A DNA stretch of 64,000 nucleotides from Gordonia neofelifaecis NRRL B-59395 (GCF_000192435.1 NZ_AEUD01000017.1:22451-86450), one strand, 5' to 3'. Positions 16,392 to 25,525 are shown, counted from the first letter of the stretch. The notes: generated by a model not told the origin, from the letters alone. Program-made: numbers and translations.

Positions 16392-17561
16392 ATGACGACT
16401 AGAACTGTTGGACTCCGGTTTCGCACGGGTGTGGCCGCACTGACCGCCGCCGCGGTGGTTTCAGTGCCCGCCCTCCAGGCGACTCCACCTACTACTACAG
16501 AGGCGATCGGCCCGCCGACGATCTCGAACGTCGACGTACGACCGGTCGACTGGGTCAGCCCCATTCGAACCGTCGCGCAGCTCGGCGCGCACACCGCCCA
16601 GAACCTCGCCGACATCGCCAAGATCTTCATCGACGAGCCGGCGCCGATTCTGGTCAAGCTCGGCCGCAATCAGGTGTCGAACATCGAGTACCTGGCGGTC
16701 ATCGGCGCCGACACCGCGGGCAAGATGATCGTGGTCCTCGCCGAGGTCCCCGGTGACGTGGTGGAGTCGTTCCGGTTGCTGCTGAACGGCGAGTTCAAGG
16801 AAGCGGCGGAGACGATCCTCTCGCCGGTCGCCGACGGTGCACAGGTGCTCGTCGAAGGCATCCAGGGACTCGGCCCGCTCGCGAAGAACATCGAGCAGAA
16901 CGTATTCCGGGCGATCGGCGCCGGGGCGGTGATCCTGCTGCTGGCGACCCCGTCATTGCTGGGTACCGCCATGGGAGTGGTGGCGGTGGCGACGGTGACG
17001 GTGGCCAAGACCTCGGTCGCCTTCCTGCGCGGCGATTGGATCACGGTCGCGAGCGAGGTGATCAACGCTCCGGCGAGGCTGATCGACGCCGGACTCAACG
17101 GAGTGTCGGGCTCGGTGGGCTTCGAGATCCACATCCCGATTCTCGGAAATGTGGGCGTCCAGGCTTCGACCGGAGTCCCCGGACTGCTCGGCGGATCGGG
17201 CACCAGCCTGACCATCGACGCGCCGTTCCTGGCTCCGCGCACCATCTCCTTCGAACTGCTGGACGGATTGGTGCCGACGGTGCTGGAGCATCGCGACATG
17301 ATTGCGCGAGCCTTCCATCCGATCGACGTCCCGAGCCCGAGCGTTCGCGCCGATCAGCCGACGACCGTGCCGTCACCGGATGCCCGGCCTGCCGTCGCTC
17401 CCGCGCCGACGCCGGTGCTCGAGCAGTTGCCGCAGGCGATCCCCGATGCGGCCCAGCAGGTCGCTCACGATGTCGAGAACGCGGTCCGTTCCGCGGTGCC
17501 CGCCCCGGTCCAGGCACCGGTGCAGCAGTTCCTGGAGAACGCGCTGCCCGGATTGCACTGA
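16392..17561 (+). CDS. Exported hydrophobic protein of unknown function, Pro-rich C-terminus
   Basis: 389 residues. A signal-like hydrophobic N-terminus (RTGVAALTAAAVVSVPALQA) is followed by mixed helical sequence, a strongly hydrophobic segment near the middle (AVILLLATPSLLGTAMGVVA) and a Pro/Ala/Val-rich tail. It shows no PE/PPE motif and I do not recognise the family. Overall composition (many Ala, Val, few charges) suggests an envelope-associated protein peculiar to mycolic-acid bacteria. ATG 16392 is chosen because GGAG lies 7 nt upstream (in-frame GTG 16386 overlaps it). A terminator follows directly. Confidence 0.65.
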   Translation: MTTRTVGLRFRTGVAALTAAAVVSVPALQATPPTTTEAIGPPTISNVDVRPVDWVSPIRTVAQLGAHTAQNLADIAKIFIDEPAPILVKLGRNQVSNIEYLAVIGADTAGKMIVVLAEVPGDVVESFRLLLNGEFKEAAETILSPVADGAQVLVEGIQGLGPLAKNIEQNVFRAIGAGAVILLLATPSLLGTAMGVVAVATVTVAKTSVAFLRGDWITVASEVINAPARLIDAGLNGVSGSVGFEIHIPILGNVGVQASTGVPGLLGGSGTSLTIDAPFLAPRTISFELLDGLVPTVLEHRDMIARAFHPIDVPSPSVRADQPTTVPSPDARPAVAPAPTPVLEQLPQAIPDAAQQVAHDVENAVRSAVPAPVQAPVQQFLENALPGLH

Positions 17562-17566
17562 CCCGG

Positions 17567-17612
17567 ACGACGCCGGTCGACGAGTCGTGCGCGGCTCGTC
17601 GACCGGCGTCGT
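17567..17612 (+). terminator. Rho-independent terminator
   Basis: 18-bp perfect stem (left arm 17567-17584, right arm 17595-17612) with a 10-nt loop, followed by TTCTCC, 5 bp after the stop of the exported protein gene. Confidence 0.85.
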
Positions 17613-17675
17613 TTCTCCTGTTCGAACCGTCCCGCTGTCCGGTGCCGGCCATCGGCGATTCGGGAGTCGATGCTC

Positions 17676-17681
17676 TAGTCT
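17676..17681 (+). promoter_or_regulatory. -10 hexamer TAGTCT of dcd, leaderless
   Basis: TAGTCT is followed by 8 nt and the GTG start of dcd. Confidence 0.5.
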
Positions 17682-17689
17682 GAGGAATC

Positions 17690-18259
17690 GTGCTGCTATC
17701 AGACCGCGATATTCGTGCCGAGATCGACGCCGGGACCCTCGGCATCGAGCCGTTCGACCCGGGACTGGTCCAGCCGTCGAGTGTGGACGTACGCCTGGAC
17801 TCCCTCTTCCGAGTCTTCAACAACACGAAGTACACCCACATCGATCCGGCGAAGCGACAGGATGAGCTGACCAGCCTGGTGGAGCCCAAAGAGGGTGAGC
17901 CGTTCGTGCTGCACCCGGGGGAGTTCGTCCTCGGATCGACGCTCGAGGTGTGCTCTCTGCCGAACTTCCTCGCCGGCCGGCTCGAAGGCAAATCGTCGCT
18001 CGGTCGCCTCGGCCTGCTGACGCATTCGACGGCAGGCTTCATCGACCCCGGTTTCTCGGGCCACATCACCCTGGAACTGTCGAATGTGGCGAACCTGCCG
18101 ATCACTCTGTGGCCCGGAATGAAGATCGGCCAGTTGTGCCTCTTCCGCCTCACCAGCCCGGCGGAGCATCCGTACGGCAGCGCTTCCGTCGGGTCGAAGT
18201 ACCAGGGGCAGCGCGGGCCCACCCCGTCGAAGGCCTATCTGAACTTCGAAAAGCCGTAG
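17690..18259 (+). CDS. dcd: dCTP deaminase (probably bifunctional dCTP deaminase/dUTPase)
   Basis: 189-residue trimeric enzyme of pyrimidine deoxynucleotide synthesis, converting dCTP to dUTP or, in the bifunctional actinobacterial form, directly to dUMP. Starts [13 protein letters not shown], then [22 protein letters not shown] (nucleotide-binding), [17 protein letters not shown] (catalytic Glu) and a C-terminal [14 protein letters not shown]. Length matches Mycobacterium Dcd, which is bifunctional. GTG start; probably leaderless (TAGTCT). Confidence 0.95.
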   Translation: MLLSDRDIRAEIDAGTLGIEPFDPGLVQPSSVDVRLDSLFRVFNNTKYTHIDPAKRQDELTSLVEPKEGEPFVLHPGEFVLGSTLEVCSLPNFLAGRLEGKSSLGRLGLLTHSTAGFIDPGFSGHITLELSNVANLPITLWPGMKIGQLCLFRLTSPAEHPYGSASVGSKYQGQRGPTPSKAYLNFEKP

Positions 18260-18268
18260 GGACATCTC

Positions 18269-19384
18269 GTGACAGGATCGCAGAACCGACAGCCGGAGTG
18301 GCTGACGGCCTTCGACCTGCCATGTGAACCCACGGGCGCGGTCATCGCGCTCGACCTCGTTCCCGAAGGCCTGTGGGCCGCCCGCGTCCGGGACGGCTCG
18401 GCGGCCGAGTCCGAACTCGAAGACCGGATCCACCCGTCGGTGCTCGACGCGCGCATCGCCGGGTACCTGCGCGACTCCGGAAAGGTCGATGCGGCCGCCC
18501 CGGAGGTGTTCGCCGAGCTGCTCGCGGTCGCGGGCCGCGCGAGGGCGTCGCTGGTGGGCCGCGACAGTGCGCTGATCATGGGCGACGAGCATCTGCGATT
18601 CGTGATGCTCACGCTCGACGACGTGGTCGAGGCGACGGTGCCCGAGGCGAACCGCGCGCACGGCATGATCGTGGAACTGGCCGGCCTCCTGCCGGTGGAT
18701 GCAGTTCTTCTCGGCCCGGGCCACGTCGCCTGGCCCGGACTCTGGGAGGCACTCACCGAGCGCGGCTTCTCGGTGCTGCAACCCGGCGACGACTTCCCCG
18801 AGACCTTCGGCGGAAACGACTCCCCGACAGAACTCCTCAGCGCTGTCGAGGCGCCACAGGCGGTGCGCGCATGGGATGCGGCCGCGGCCGGACCGGAACT
18901 GGTGAATCCGGCCGACTACAACATGGACAGATTCGGGAACACCGTTCACCAGGAACCGGTGGGTCCCGTCGAAACCGACTCGGCCGAACCGCAGCCGGGG
19001 ATGCGGGGCCGGATGATCGCGGTCGCCGCGGTGACCCTGCTCGCGGTGGGCGGTGGCGGCGTCGCGTTGGCGATGAACGCACACGAGAGTTCGGGGCCGG
19101 ACCGGAACGCCGCCGAATCGGCGACGCGATCCTCGTCGAAGGCTCCCGGCACCACCTCGGAGCCGGTGCGGGTACCGGGATCGGTGGACCCGAAAGACCT
19201 CGCCGCCGCCCGTGTGCCGATGCTGAAGTACACGACACCGCCTCCGCCGCCGCCGAAGAAGACGACGAAGGAGCAGTCGTCGGAGGCACAGACCGGTCCG
19301 GCGCCTCAGGCGCCTGCACGACCGCACCGTCGACGGACCATCCCGAACCCGATTCCGGGACTGCCGCCCATCGTGATCGGCTGA
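18269..19384 (+). CDS. Membrane-anchored protein of unknown function
   Basis: 371 residues. A soluble N-terminal part of about 245 residues (includes ALDLVPEGLWAARVRDG and VDAVLLGPGHVAWPGLWEAL, possibly a degenerate actin-like or Rossmann fold) is followed by one transmembrane helix (about 250-270, MIAVAAVTLLAVGGGGVALA) and a Ser/Thr/Pro-rich tail ending in short Pro repeats (PPPPPPKK). This topology resembles anchored envelope or signalling proteins of Mycobacteriales. No certain family. GTG start 9 bp after dcd, so they are probably co-transcribed; it converges with the MerR gene. Confidence 0.7.
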   Translation: MTGSQNRQPEWLTAFDLPCEPTGAVIALDLVPEGLWAARVRDGSAAESELEDRIHPSVLDARIAGYLRDSGKVDAAAPEVFAELLAVAGRARASLVGRDSALIMGDEHLRFVMLTLDDVVEATVPEANRAHGMIVELAGLLPVDAVLLGPGHVAWPGLWEALTERGFSVLQPGDDFPETFGGNDSPTELLSAVEAPQAVRAWDAAAAGPELVNPADYNMDRFGNTVHQEPVGPVETDSAEPQPGMRGRMIAVAAVTLLAVGGGGVALAMNAHESSGPDRNAAESATRSSSKAPGTTSEPVRVPGSVDPKDLAAARVPMLKYTTPPPPPPKKTTKEQSSEAQTGPAPQAPARPHRRRTIPNPIPGLPPIVIG

Positions 19385-19390
19385 GGTGCC

Positions 19391-20179
19391 TCAGTCCGGA
19401 GCGGCCGCTGAACTGGCCGAATCGCGCTGCTCGCGACGTTCGCGGGCGACTGCGAGATAGTCGTCGACCTGGCGGGCCAGTTCGCGGTCGAGAGCGCGGT
19501 AAAGAGTGTTGTGCGCGGCGACGCGACCGGTGCTGCGGAGCGCTCCGAGGAACTCCGACGCCCAGTCCGATTCGGCGCCGCTCTCCGGAATCCAGCCGTC
19601 GAAGCGGCCTTCGGTGATGGCGCGACGCCCGGCGCTGATCAGCGTCTTCGCCGCGCGGTCCATGTCCTCGTCGAGCTGACGCTGCATCCCCAGGATGTAG
19701 GGCAGGGGGATCCCGATCTGCATCAGACGCTGGTAGGCGTCGATCGATTCGACGTCCTTGATCACGTACTGCGTCGGCGGATCGTCGTCGCCGACCGGTT
19801 CGATGAGGCCGAAGTCCTGGACCTTGTGCAGCAGCTTCGGGTCGCTGGTGTTCAGCTTCGCGTGCAGGTCGGACGCCGACACCGTGTCGGTGGCCGTCTG
19901 CGACCACGGTCGTGACACGACTTCGCGCAGACCGAGTGACTCGGCGATGTCGTCCCCGGTCTGGACGCGCTTGAAGAAGTCGCCGATGTGCGTCATGGTG
20001 AAGCCGCGGGCCAGCAGGTCGTTGATGACCCGCAGCTTCGCCAGATGCTCGTCGCCGTAGATCGCGATCCGGCCCCGCCGGATGGGTCGCGGAATCAATC
20101 CGCGGTCTTGATATCCACGCACGTTGCGCGTGGTGGTTCCCGCGGCGTGCGCCAGATCGTCGATTCGGTACTCGGCCAT
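19391..20179 (-). CDS. MerR-family transcriptional regulator
   Basis: 262-residue regulator. The N-terminal MerR winged HTH is clear: YRIDDLAHAAGTTTRNVRGYQDRGLI (two adjoining helices and wing) then RIAIYGDEHLAKLRVINDLL. The remaining ~190 residues are a long helical effector domain without metal-binding Cys, so metal sensing is unlikely; a drug or small hydrophobic effector is possible. ATG 20179; no Shine-Dalgarno site is evident, so the mRNA may be leaderless. The target is unknown; the neighbouring ferredoxin reductase operon ends just upstream on the same strand. Confidence 0.8.
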   Translation of the reverse strand: MAEYRIDDLAHAAGTTTRNVRGYQDRGLIPRPIRRGRIAIYGDEHLAKLRVINDLLARGFTMTHIGDFFKRVQTGDDIAESLGLREVVSRPWSQTATDTVSASDLHAKLNTSDPKLLHKVQDFGLIEPVGDDDPPTQYVIKDVESIDAYQRLMQIGIPLPYILGMQRQLDEDMDRAAKTLISAGRRAITEGRFDGWIPESGAESDWASEFLGALRSTGRVAAHNTLYRALDRELARQVDDYLAVARERREQRDSASSAAAPD

Positions 20180-20224
20180 GCTCAGTATTGTCCCAAACGC
20201 GGGTGCCCTCGCACCTGCGGCCGG

Positions 20225-21361
20225 TCAGATCTCGACGGTGAGCGACTCTGAATCGCAGCGCGACACGCAGGGCAGGAACCAGCCCTCGTCCCGCTCCGGC
20301 TGCGTCAGCAGGGTGTCCCGATGGTCCACGTCGCCCGCCGACGTCTTGAGACGACAGGTGCCGCAGAAGCCCTGCTGGCACGAGTACGGCACCGCGGGAT
20401 CGACCCGCCGAAGTGCGGTCAGCACAGATTCGTCGGCGGCCACCGTCTCGGTGCGCCCGGTGGAGGCGATCGTGACCTGGAACTCGGTGCCGTCGAGGAT
20501 GGGTGGCGGCGAGAAGCGCTCGAAGTGGAGTTCGATGTCGCTGCGGTCGGTCAGGAAGGTTCGCAGGCTCTCGAGCATCGGTACCGGGCCGCAGGTATAC
20601 ACCGACAGTCCCGCGTCGTCGTCCGGCGTCGGGCCGACGAGCTCCGCCATGGTCGGCAATCCGTCGACGTCGTCGGTGCGGACGGTGACCTTGTCGCCGT
20701 ACTGCGCCAATTCCTCGGCGAACGGGATGGAGTCGGCGGACCGGCCGGAGTAGATCATCGACCAGTCGAGGCCGTAGCGGTCGGCCATCGCCACCATCGG
20801 CAGGATCGGCGTGATGCCGATGCCCGCAGCCACGAAGCGCAACTTGCGGCTCGCCGATCCGAAACCGGGAAGGACCAGGGGGAACGCATTGCGGGGACCC
20901 TTGATCTGGATCGAATCGCCGATCCGCAGCCCGTCGTGGACCTCGATGGAGCCGCCGCCTCCGTCGGGGATGCGCCGGACGGCGATCCGGTACGTATGGC
21001 GATCGCCGGGGTCACCGCACAGCGAGTACTCGCGCATGCGCCCGGACGGCAGCAACAGGTCCAGGTGCGCGCCCGGATGCCACTCGGGCAGGATCGACCG
21101 ATCGGGTGCGGCGAAGGTCAGTGCGATGACGTTCTCGTCCACGGCGACCACCGCGCGGTCGATGATGTCGAGGGTCAGCACGCCGTCGTCGGCGGCGGGG
21201 TCGCGCAGCGGGGAGACGGGACCCCAGAACGGGAACCACACCTTGCCGATGCCGGTGAGCAGTCGCATCAGCGGATCACGCCGGAACCGACCGTACAGCT
21301 GAGGTGGCTCGGTGGACAGGTCGATCGCGTGCCGCGCGGAGTTGTTCGTCATGATCGTCAT
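20225..21361 (-). CDS. Ferredoxin reductase with C-terminal [2Fe-2S] domain
   Basis: 378-residue flavin-linked electron transfer protein: FAD/FMN-binding barrel (REYSLCGDPGDRHTYRIAVRR region), NAD(P)-binding domain (AAGIGITPILPM) and a plant-type ferredoxin domain with four cluster Cys (CQQGFCGTCRLK and a distal FLPCVSRC). It feeds electrons to an oxygenase or diiron enzyme. The start at 21361 is chosen because it overlaps the stop of the upstream diiron-like gene (ATGA), showing coupling; a second ATG at 21352 is possible. Last gene of the operon with ephD and the PF10118 protein; the natural inference is that it reduces that neighbour. Confidence 0.87.
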   Translation of the reverse strand: MTIMTNNSARHAIDLSTEPPQLYGRFRRDPLMRLLTGIGKVWFPFWGPVSPLRDPAADDGVLTLDIIDRAVVAVDENVIALTFAAPDRSILPEWHPGAHLDLLLPSGRMREYSLCGDPGDRHTYRIAVRRIPDGGGGSIEVHDGLRIGDSIQIKGPRNAFPLVLPGFGSASRKLRFVAAGIGITPILPMVAMADRYGLDWSMIYSGRSADSIPFAEELAQYGDKVTVRTDDVDGLPTMAELVGPTPDDDAGLSVYTCGPVPMLESLRTFLTDRSDIELHFERFSPPPILDGTEFQVTIASTGRTETVAADESVLTALRRVDPAVPYSCQQGFCGTCRLKTSAGDVDHRDTLLTQPERDEGWFLPCVSRCDSESLTVEI

Positions 21362-22266
21362 GCGGCTCGTCGGGCGCCCGGCGAGGCCGCCAGGAAGGCC
21401 ACAGCCTGGGCGGTGTCGCCGATGTCGGTCGGCTCGAAGCCGGGCTTGAAGTAGGTGACGGTGGCCAGGGCCAGCTTCGACAGCTTCGGGAACACGCCCA
21501 CGCGCGAGTCGCGGAAGTACGAGCCGACGTACAAGCGGGTCTTGTCCAGCACGGACTTGTCGGCGACGGACGGATCCTGACTGTTGATGAACCGGAAGCC
21601 GCGCGCCATGAGCCAGACCAGGAACGGGAACGCGAGGGCCATCGCACGTGCGCGGCGGAGCGGGCTGTCCGCGAAGTAGGCGGCGGCGTCGTGCGCCACG
21701 GCCCGATGCTCCACCTCTTCGGCGCCGTGCCAGGTGAACATGTCGGCCATGGCCGTGTCCGCGCCGTTCTCGACCCAGGTGCAGTTCAACGCGAAGTCGC
21801 CGAGGATCGCCGTGTAGTGCTCGATGGCGGCGATCAGCCACAGCCGTTCGATGAGGTGCTTCTGCTTCTGCTCCGCGGTGCCCTCGCGCGGCCCGAGCAC
21901 GCTGCGGAAGATCCACTCCATTTGCTTCAGGTACCCGGTCGGATCGATTCCGTGACCGCGGAGCCAGTTCTCGACCGCACGATCGTGGACCTCGGCGTGC
22001 ATGGCCTCCTGGCCGACGAAGCCGCGCATGTCGGCGGCGAGCGCCTCGTCCTTGATGAGGGGCAGCGCCTCGTTGAAGGTCTCGACGAACCACCGCTCGC
22101 CCTCGGGGAGCAGCAGGTTCAGCACGGTGATCATGTTCGACGACATCGGGTGGCCGGGAATCCAGTGCAGCGGGGTCTCCGACAGGTCGAACGCCACATT
22201 GCGTGCGTGCAGCTCGATCTTGCCGGGATCGGTGTCGACGGTGGAGTGAGTCGGCTCGGTGGTCAT
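21358..22266 (-). CDS. PF10118 metal-dependent hydrolase / diiron-like helical protein
   Basis: About 302 residues of the predicted metal-dependent hydrolase family PF10118. The alpha-helical core has repeated E...EXXH-like patterns: GQEAMHAEVHD, IAAIEHYTAILGD and HGAEEVEHRAVAHD, suggesting a ferritin-like dimetal site. Biochemical function is not established; a ferritin-like fold with a co-encoded ferredoxin reductase suggests oxidation or desaturation of a lipid, not hydrolysis. Start ATG 22266 lies 5 nt after GGAGG (ATG 22269 is adjacent). Overlaps the reductase gene by ATGA; ephD lies 44 bp upstream. Confidence 0.78.
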   Translation of the reverse strand: MTTEPTHSTVDTDPGKIELHARNVAFDLSETPLHWIPGHPMSSNMITVLNLLLPEGERWFVETFNEALPLIKDEALAADMRGFVGQEAMHAEVHDRAVENWLRGHGIDPTGYLKQMEWIFRSVLGPREGTAEQKQKHLIERLWLIAAIEHYTAILGDFALNCTWVENGADTAMADMFTWHGAEEVEHRAVAHDAAAYFADSPLRRARAMALAFPFLVWLMARGFRFINSQDPSVADKSVLDKTRLYVGSYFRDSRVGVFPKLSKLALATVTYFKPGFEPTDIGDTAQAVAFLAASPGARRAA

Positions 22267-22309
22267 CATTGCCTCCGGTTCTAGAAGAAGGGTGCTGTAC
22301 GAGAGGAGC

Positions 22310-24082
22310 TCAGTCGGCGAGCTTCTGGCGTGCGCCGATGCGCGCCGCCCACGGGAGGAATCGGTACACGCGGTAGCCGAACTCGGCCTCCGGCGTCACC
22401 GGGACCACTGCCTTGTTCTTGCGGATGGCGGACACGATATCGCTCGCCACGCGATCGGGAGTGAAGTTCCGCTTCGCGTAGAAGCCGTCGACCTTCTTCC
22501 GGGTCGCCGCCTCGTCCGCAGCGCCCGCGAACTCGGTGCTGGCGGTGATGTTGGTGTGGACGATGCCCGGGCAGATCGCGGTGACACCGATCCGGTGCTC
22601 GGCGAGCTCGGCGCGCAGCGCCTCGGAGAACATCAGCACGCCGGCCTTGCTGGCCGAGTAGAGGCCGAGGTCGCGCGAGAGCGTGAAGGCCGCAGCGGAC
22701 GCCAGATTCACGATCTGGCCGCCGGTGCCGCGCTCGACCATCTGCTTGCCGAAGGCCCGGCTGCCGCTGATGACCCCGCGCAGGTTGATGGCGAGGAGGC
22801 GGTCCACCTGCTCGTCGGACGCGGCGAGCGCCGACCCGGCGACCGCGATGCCCGCGTTGTTGATGACGATGTCGGCGACGCCGTGCGCATCGCGGACTTC
22901 GTCGGCGAAGCGGGTCACCGCCGTGGTGTCCGAGACGTCGAGGCGGTACGCGGTCGCCGGTACTCCCTTGGCCTTGCACTCGATCGCCGTCTCTTCGACC
23001 GTCTCGAGGTCGATGTCGGCGAGGACCAGCTCGGCGCCGAGGTCGGCGAGCGCGTACGCGGTCTCGCGGCCGATGCCGCTGCCCGCGCCGGTGATGACCG
23101 CGAGCTTGCCGATCAGCTCCGGCGCGGGGCCGGTCACGCGCGCGCGGTCGATGGTGTTCGGCGCGCTCGACGATCCGGTCGCGATCTTCTCGATGAACTC
23201 GATCGCGGTCGCGGCGAGGTAGTCGGGGTTGGTGTACGGGAGCCAGTGGCCGGTGGTGCTGCGCTTGCGCCACAGCCGTTCGGCGTGGGTGTGCGTGCGC
23301 TCGTAGATGGCGGGGCGCAGGGCGATGTCGCGGTCGTTCACGATCTCCAGAACCGGCACGCGCGTCGGACGCGGGTTCGGCCGGGCCAGCTTGCCGCGGA
23401 TGTTGGCGCGGTACAGCTTGAGGCCGCTGATCATGTCCTCACGCAGCGTGGGACCGAACCGGGCGTTCTCGCGCGGGGTGCCCTCGATGAAGTGCAGGAA
23501 CTCGGTCCAGACGCGATCGGAGCCGAACGCGCGGAAGAACGCGTCGGACGCGCCGGGAACCTGGAAGAACGCGGTGTACGCGGACGAGGCGACCTGCGAG
23601 AGCGCCTGGCCGACGTTGCTCGGGGTCGGGCGGGCCATCTTGCCGCGGGCCCACTCGCCGAGGAAGTCGAGGTTCGGTCCGGACACGGAGGTGAACGACG
23701 CGATCGCGTCCTCCGCGCCGGGGGTGGTGACGGTCTCCCAGGCCTGGACCGAGCCCCAGTCGTGAGCGACGATGTGCGTCTTGCCGTCGGGGCTCACCGC
23801 GCGGCACACCGCGAACATGTCCTCGGCGAGAGCGTCGAGTCGGTACGCCGGAACGTCCGACGGCCGGCTGCTGTCGCCGAACCCGCGCGTGTCGTAGGCG
23901 TACACGCGGAAATGCTCCGCCAGCTGCGGTGCCACGAGATCCCACAGGTGGTGGGTGTCGGGCCAGCCGTGAACCAGCAGGACGACCGGCTTGTCCGGTG
24001 TCGTCTCGCCAGGTGTGCCGTACGAGAACGTCGCGAGATCGATGTCGCCGTTGGCGACGTCGAAGCGGTGCCAATCGGCCAT
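22310..24082 (-). CDS. ephD: EphD-like epoxide hydrolase / short-chain dehydrogenase fusion
   Basis: 590-residue two-domain enzyme, nearly the length of M. tuberculosis EphD (Rv2214c). Residues 1-305 are an alpha/beta hydrolase of the epoxide hydrolase type: VHGWP oxyanion region (37-41), nucleophile Asp108 in AHDWGS, and the His in TTGHWLPYTNP. The rest is an SDR: TGAGSGIGRE cofactor motif, NNAG and YSASKAG with catalytic Tyr/Lys. EphD acts on epoxy-mycolate-type lipids in mycobacteria; the SDR could oxidise the resulting alcohol. Start at 24082 has GGGAG 6 nt upstream. First gene of an operon with a diiron-like protein and ferredoxin reductase; controlled by a palindrome at 24136-24157. Confidence 0.85.
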   Translation of the reverse strand: MADWHRFDVANGDIDLATFSYGTPGETTPDKPVVLLVHGWPDTHHLWDLVAPQLAEHFRVYAYDTRGFGDSSRPSDVPAYRLDALAEDMFAVCRAVSPDGKTHIVAHDWGSVQAWETVTTPGAEDAIASFTSVSGPNLDFLGEWARGKMARPTPSNVGQALSQVASSAYTAFFQVPGASDAFFRAFGSDRVWTEFLHFIEGTPRENARFGPTLREDMISGLKLYRANIRGKLARPNPRPTRVPVLEIVNDRDIALRPAIYERTHTHAERLWRKRSTTGHWLPYTNPDYLAATAIEFIEKIATGSSSAPNTIDRARVTGPAPELIGKLAVITGAGSGIGRETAYALADLGAELVLADIDLETVEETAIECKAKGVPATAYRLDVSDTTAVTRFADEVRDAHGVADIVINNAGIAVAGSALAASDEQVDRLLAINLRGVISGSRAFGKQMVERGTGGQIVNLASAAAFTLSRDLGLYSASKAGVLMFSEALRAELAEHRIGVTAICPGIVHTNITASTEFAGAADEAATRKKVDGFYAKRNFTPDRVASDIVSAIRKNKAVVPVTPEAEFGYRVYRFLPWAARIGARQKLAD

Positions 24083-24135
24083 GTGCGTCTCCCTGATCCG
24101 TGGATTCAAGTAGACGTTACCACCGGTCACAAGCA

Positions 24136-24157
24136 ACTGCTAGCTGTTGTTAGCAGT
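24136..24157. promoter_or_regulatory. Palindromic operator upstream of the ephD operon
   Basis: Perfect arms ACTGCTA (24136-24142) and TAGCAGT (24151-24157) around 8 nt, 54 bp upstream of the ephD start. Size and symmetry are typical of a TetR-family dimer site. The regulator is not encoded next to it. Confidence 0.6.
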
Positions 24158-24181
24158 GGGGGCGGAGGGGGTGCGGGACCG

Positions 24182-25435
24182 CTACTGCCGGTAGGACGAC
24201 AGGAAGTTGCCGATGCGGTCGATGGCCTCGGAGAGGTCCTGGGCCCAGGGGAGGGTGACGATCCGGAAGTGGTTCGTGTCAGGGAGATTGAAGCCCGAAC
24301 CCTGGACCACGAGGATCTTCTCCTGCAGCAGCAGGTCCTGGACGAACTGCTCGTCGTCGTGGATCTCGTGGACCTCGGGATCGAGACGGGGGAACGCGTA
24401 GAGGGCGCCCATCGGCTTCACACAGCTGACGCCGGGGATCTCGTTCAGCTTCTCCCAGGTGACGTTGCGCTGCTCGAACAGTCGGCCGCCGGGAGCGGTG
24501 AGGGCGTCGATGCTCTGGTAGCCGCCGAGAGCGACCTGGATCGCGTGCTGAGCGGGCACGTTGGCGCAGAGGCGAGTGGACGCCAGGATGTTCATTCCCT
24601 CGATGAAGCCCTTGGCGTGATCCTTGGGGCCGGTGCGGACCACCCAGCCCGCGCGGTAACCGCAGACGCGGTATGCCTTCGACAGTCCGTTGAACGTGAG
24701 GACCAGCAGGTCGGGGGCCAGTGATGCGATGTTGATGTGCTCGGCGTCGTCGTAGAGGATCTTGTCGTAGATCTCGTCGGCCAGGATGAGCAGGGAATGC
24801 CTGCGGGCCAGGTCGACGAGGCCCTCGAGGACTTCGCGCGAGTAGACGGCGCCGGTCGGGTTGTTCGGGTTGATCACGACGATCGCCTTGGTGTTCGGCG
24901 TGATCTTGGACTCGATGTCCTCGATGTCGGGGTTCCAGCCGTTGTCCTCGTCGCACTTGTAATGCACCGGGGTGCCGCCGGACAGGGCTGTCATGGCCGT
25001 CCACAGCGGGTAGTCGGGCGCCGGGATGAGGACCTCGTCGCCGTTGTTGAGGAGCGCCTGCATGGTCATGGTGATGAGCTCGGATACGCCGTTGCCGAGC
25101 AGGACGTCGTCGACGTCGAAGTACGGGAAGTCCTCGATGGTCTCGTAGCGCGTGACCACCGCGCGCCGGGCCGACAGCACGCCGGCCGACTCCGAGTAGC
25201 CCTGGGAGAAGGGCAGGGCGTGGATCATGTCGCGCATGATCACGTCGGGCGCCTCGAACCCGAACAGCGCCGGGTTGCCGATGTTGAGCTTCATGATCCG
25301 GTGTCCTTCGGACTCCAGGCGCGACGCGTGCTCGTGCACCGGTCCGCGGATCTCGTAGCAGACGTTCTGCAGCTTCTCGGACTGCTCCAGGGGGCGCAGA
25401 TTGAGGTTCTGGTGCGACACATGGGGGCGGCTCAT
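24182..25435 (-). CDS. alaT: PLP-dependent alanine/aspartate-type aminotransferase (AlaA/AlaT-like)
   Basis: 417-residue class I aminotransferase, fold-type I. The PLP Lys is in FNGLSKAYRVCGYR; the phosphate/pyridine contacts are in NPNNPTGAVYS, LILADEIYDK and the C-terminal HFRIVTLPW Arg that binds the substrate carboxylate. Sequence pattern matches E. coli AlaA, C. glutamicum AlaT and mycobacterial Rv0337c (annotated aspC), which make alanine from pyruvate and glutamate. Cytosolic. The start MSRPHVSHQ at 25435 gives family length; a CAGAAT -10 lies 6 nt upstream, so leaderless transcription is possible. Confidence 0.88.
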   Translation of the reverse strand: MSRPHVSHQNLNLRPLEQSEKLQNVCYEIRGPVHEHASRLESEGHRIMKLNIGNPALFGFEAPDVIMRDMIHALPFSQGYSESAGVLSARRAVVTRYETIEDFPYFDVDDVLLGNGVSELITMTMQALLNNGDEVLIPAPDYPLWTAMTALSGGTPVHYKCDEDNGWNPDIEDIESKITPNTKAIVVINPNNPTGAVYSREVLEGLVDLARRHSLLILADEIYDKILYDDAEHINIASLAPDLLVLTFNGLSKAYRVCGYRAGWVVRTGPKDHAKGFIEGMNILASTRLCANVPAQHAIQVALGGYQSIDALTAPGGRLFEQRNVTWEKLNEIPGVSCVKPMGALYAFPRLDPEVHEIHDDEQFVQDLLLQEKILVVQGSGFNLPDTNHFRIVTLPWAQDLSEAIDRIGNFLSSYRQ

Positions 25436-25513
25436 GGACTCATTCTGTCAGCCCGGGGCAACTGAATTGAACTCTGCGCCGGGGCGACCCGCTGCGCGAC
25501 GGGAGTCCTCGGG

Positions 25514-25519
25514 CATTCT
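25514..25519 (+). promoter_or_regulatory. -10 hexamer CATTCT of xthA, leaderless
   Basis: CATTCT is followed by 6 nt and the GTG start at 25526; no Shine-Dalgarno sequence is present. Confidence 0.4.
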
Positions 25520-25525
25520 GGGCGG

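Noticed and set aside
21362-22093. Extension of the ferredoxin reductase frame through the diiron-like gene
   Set aside because: It overlaps a real gene in another frame on the same strand; the ATGA overlap at 21358-21361 gives the true start.
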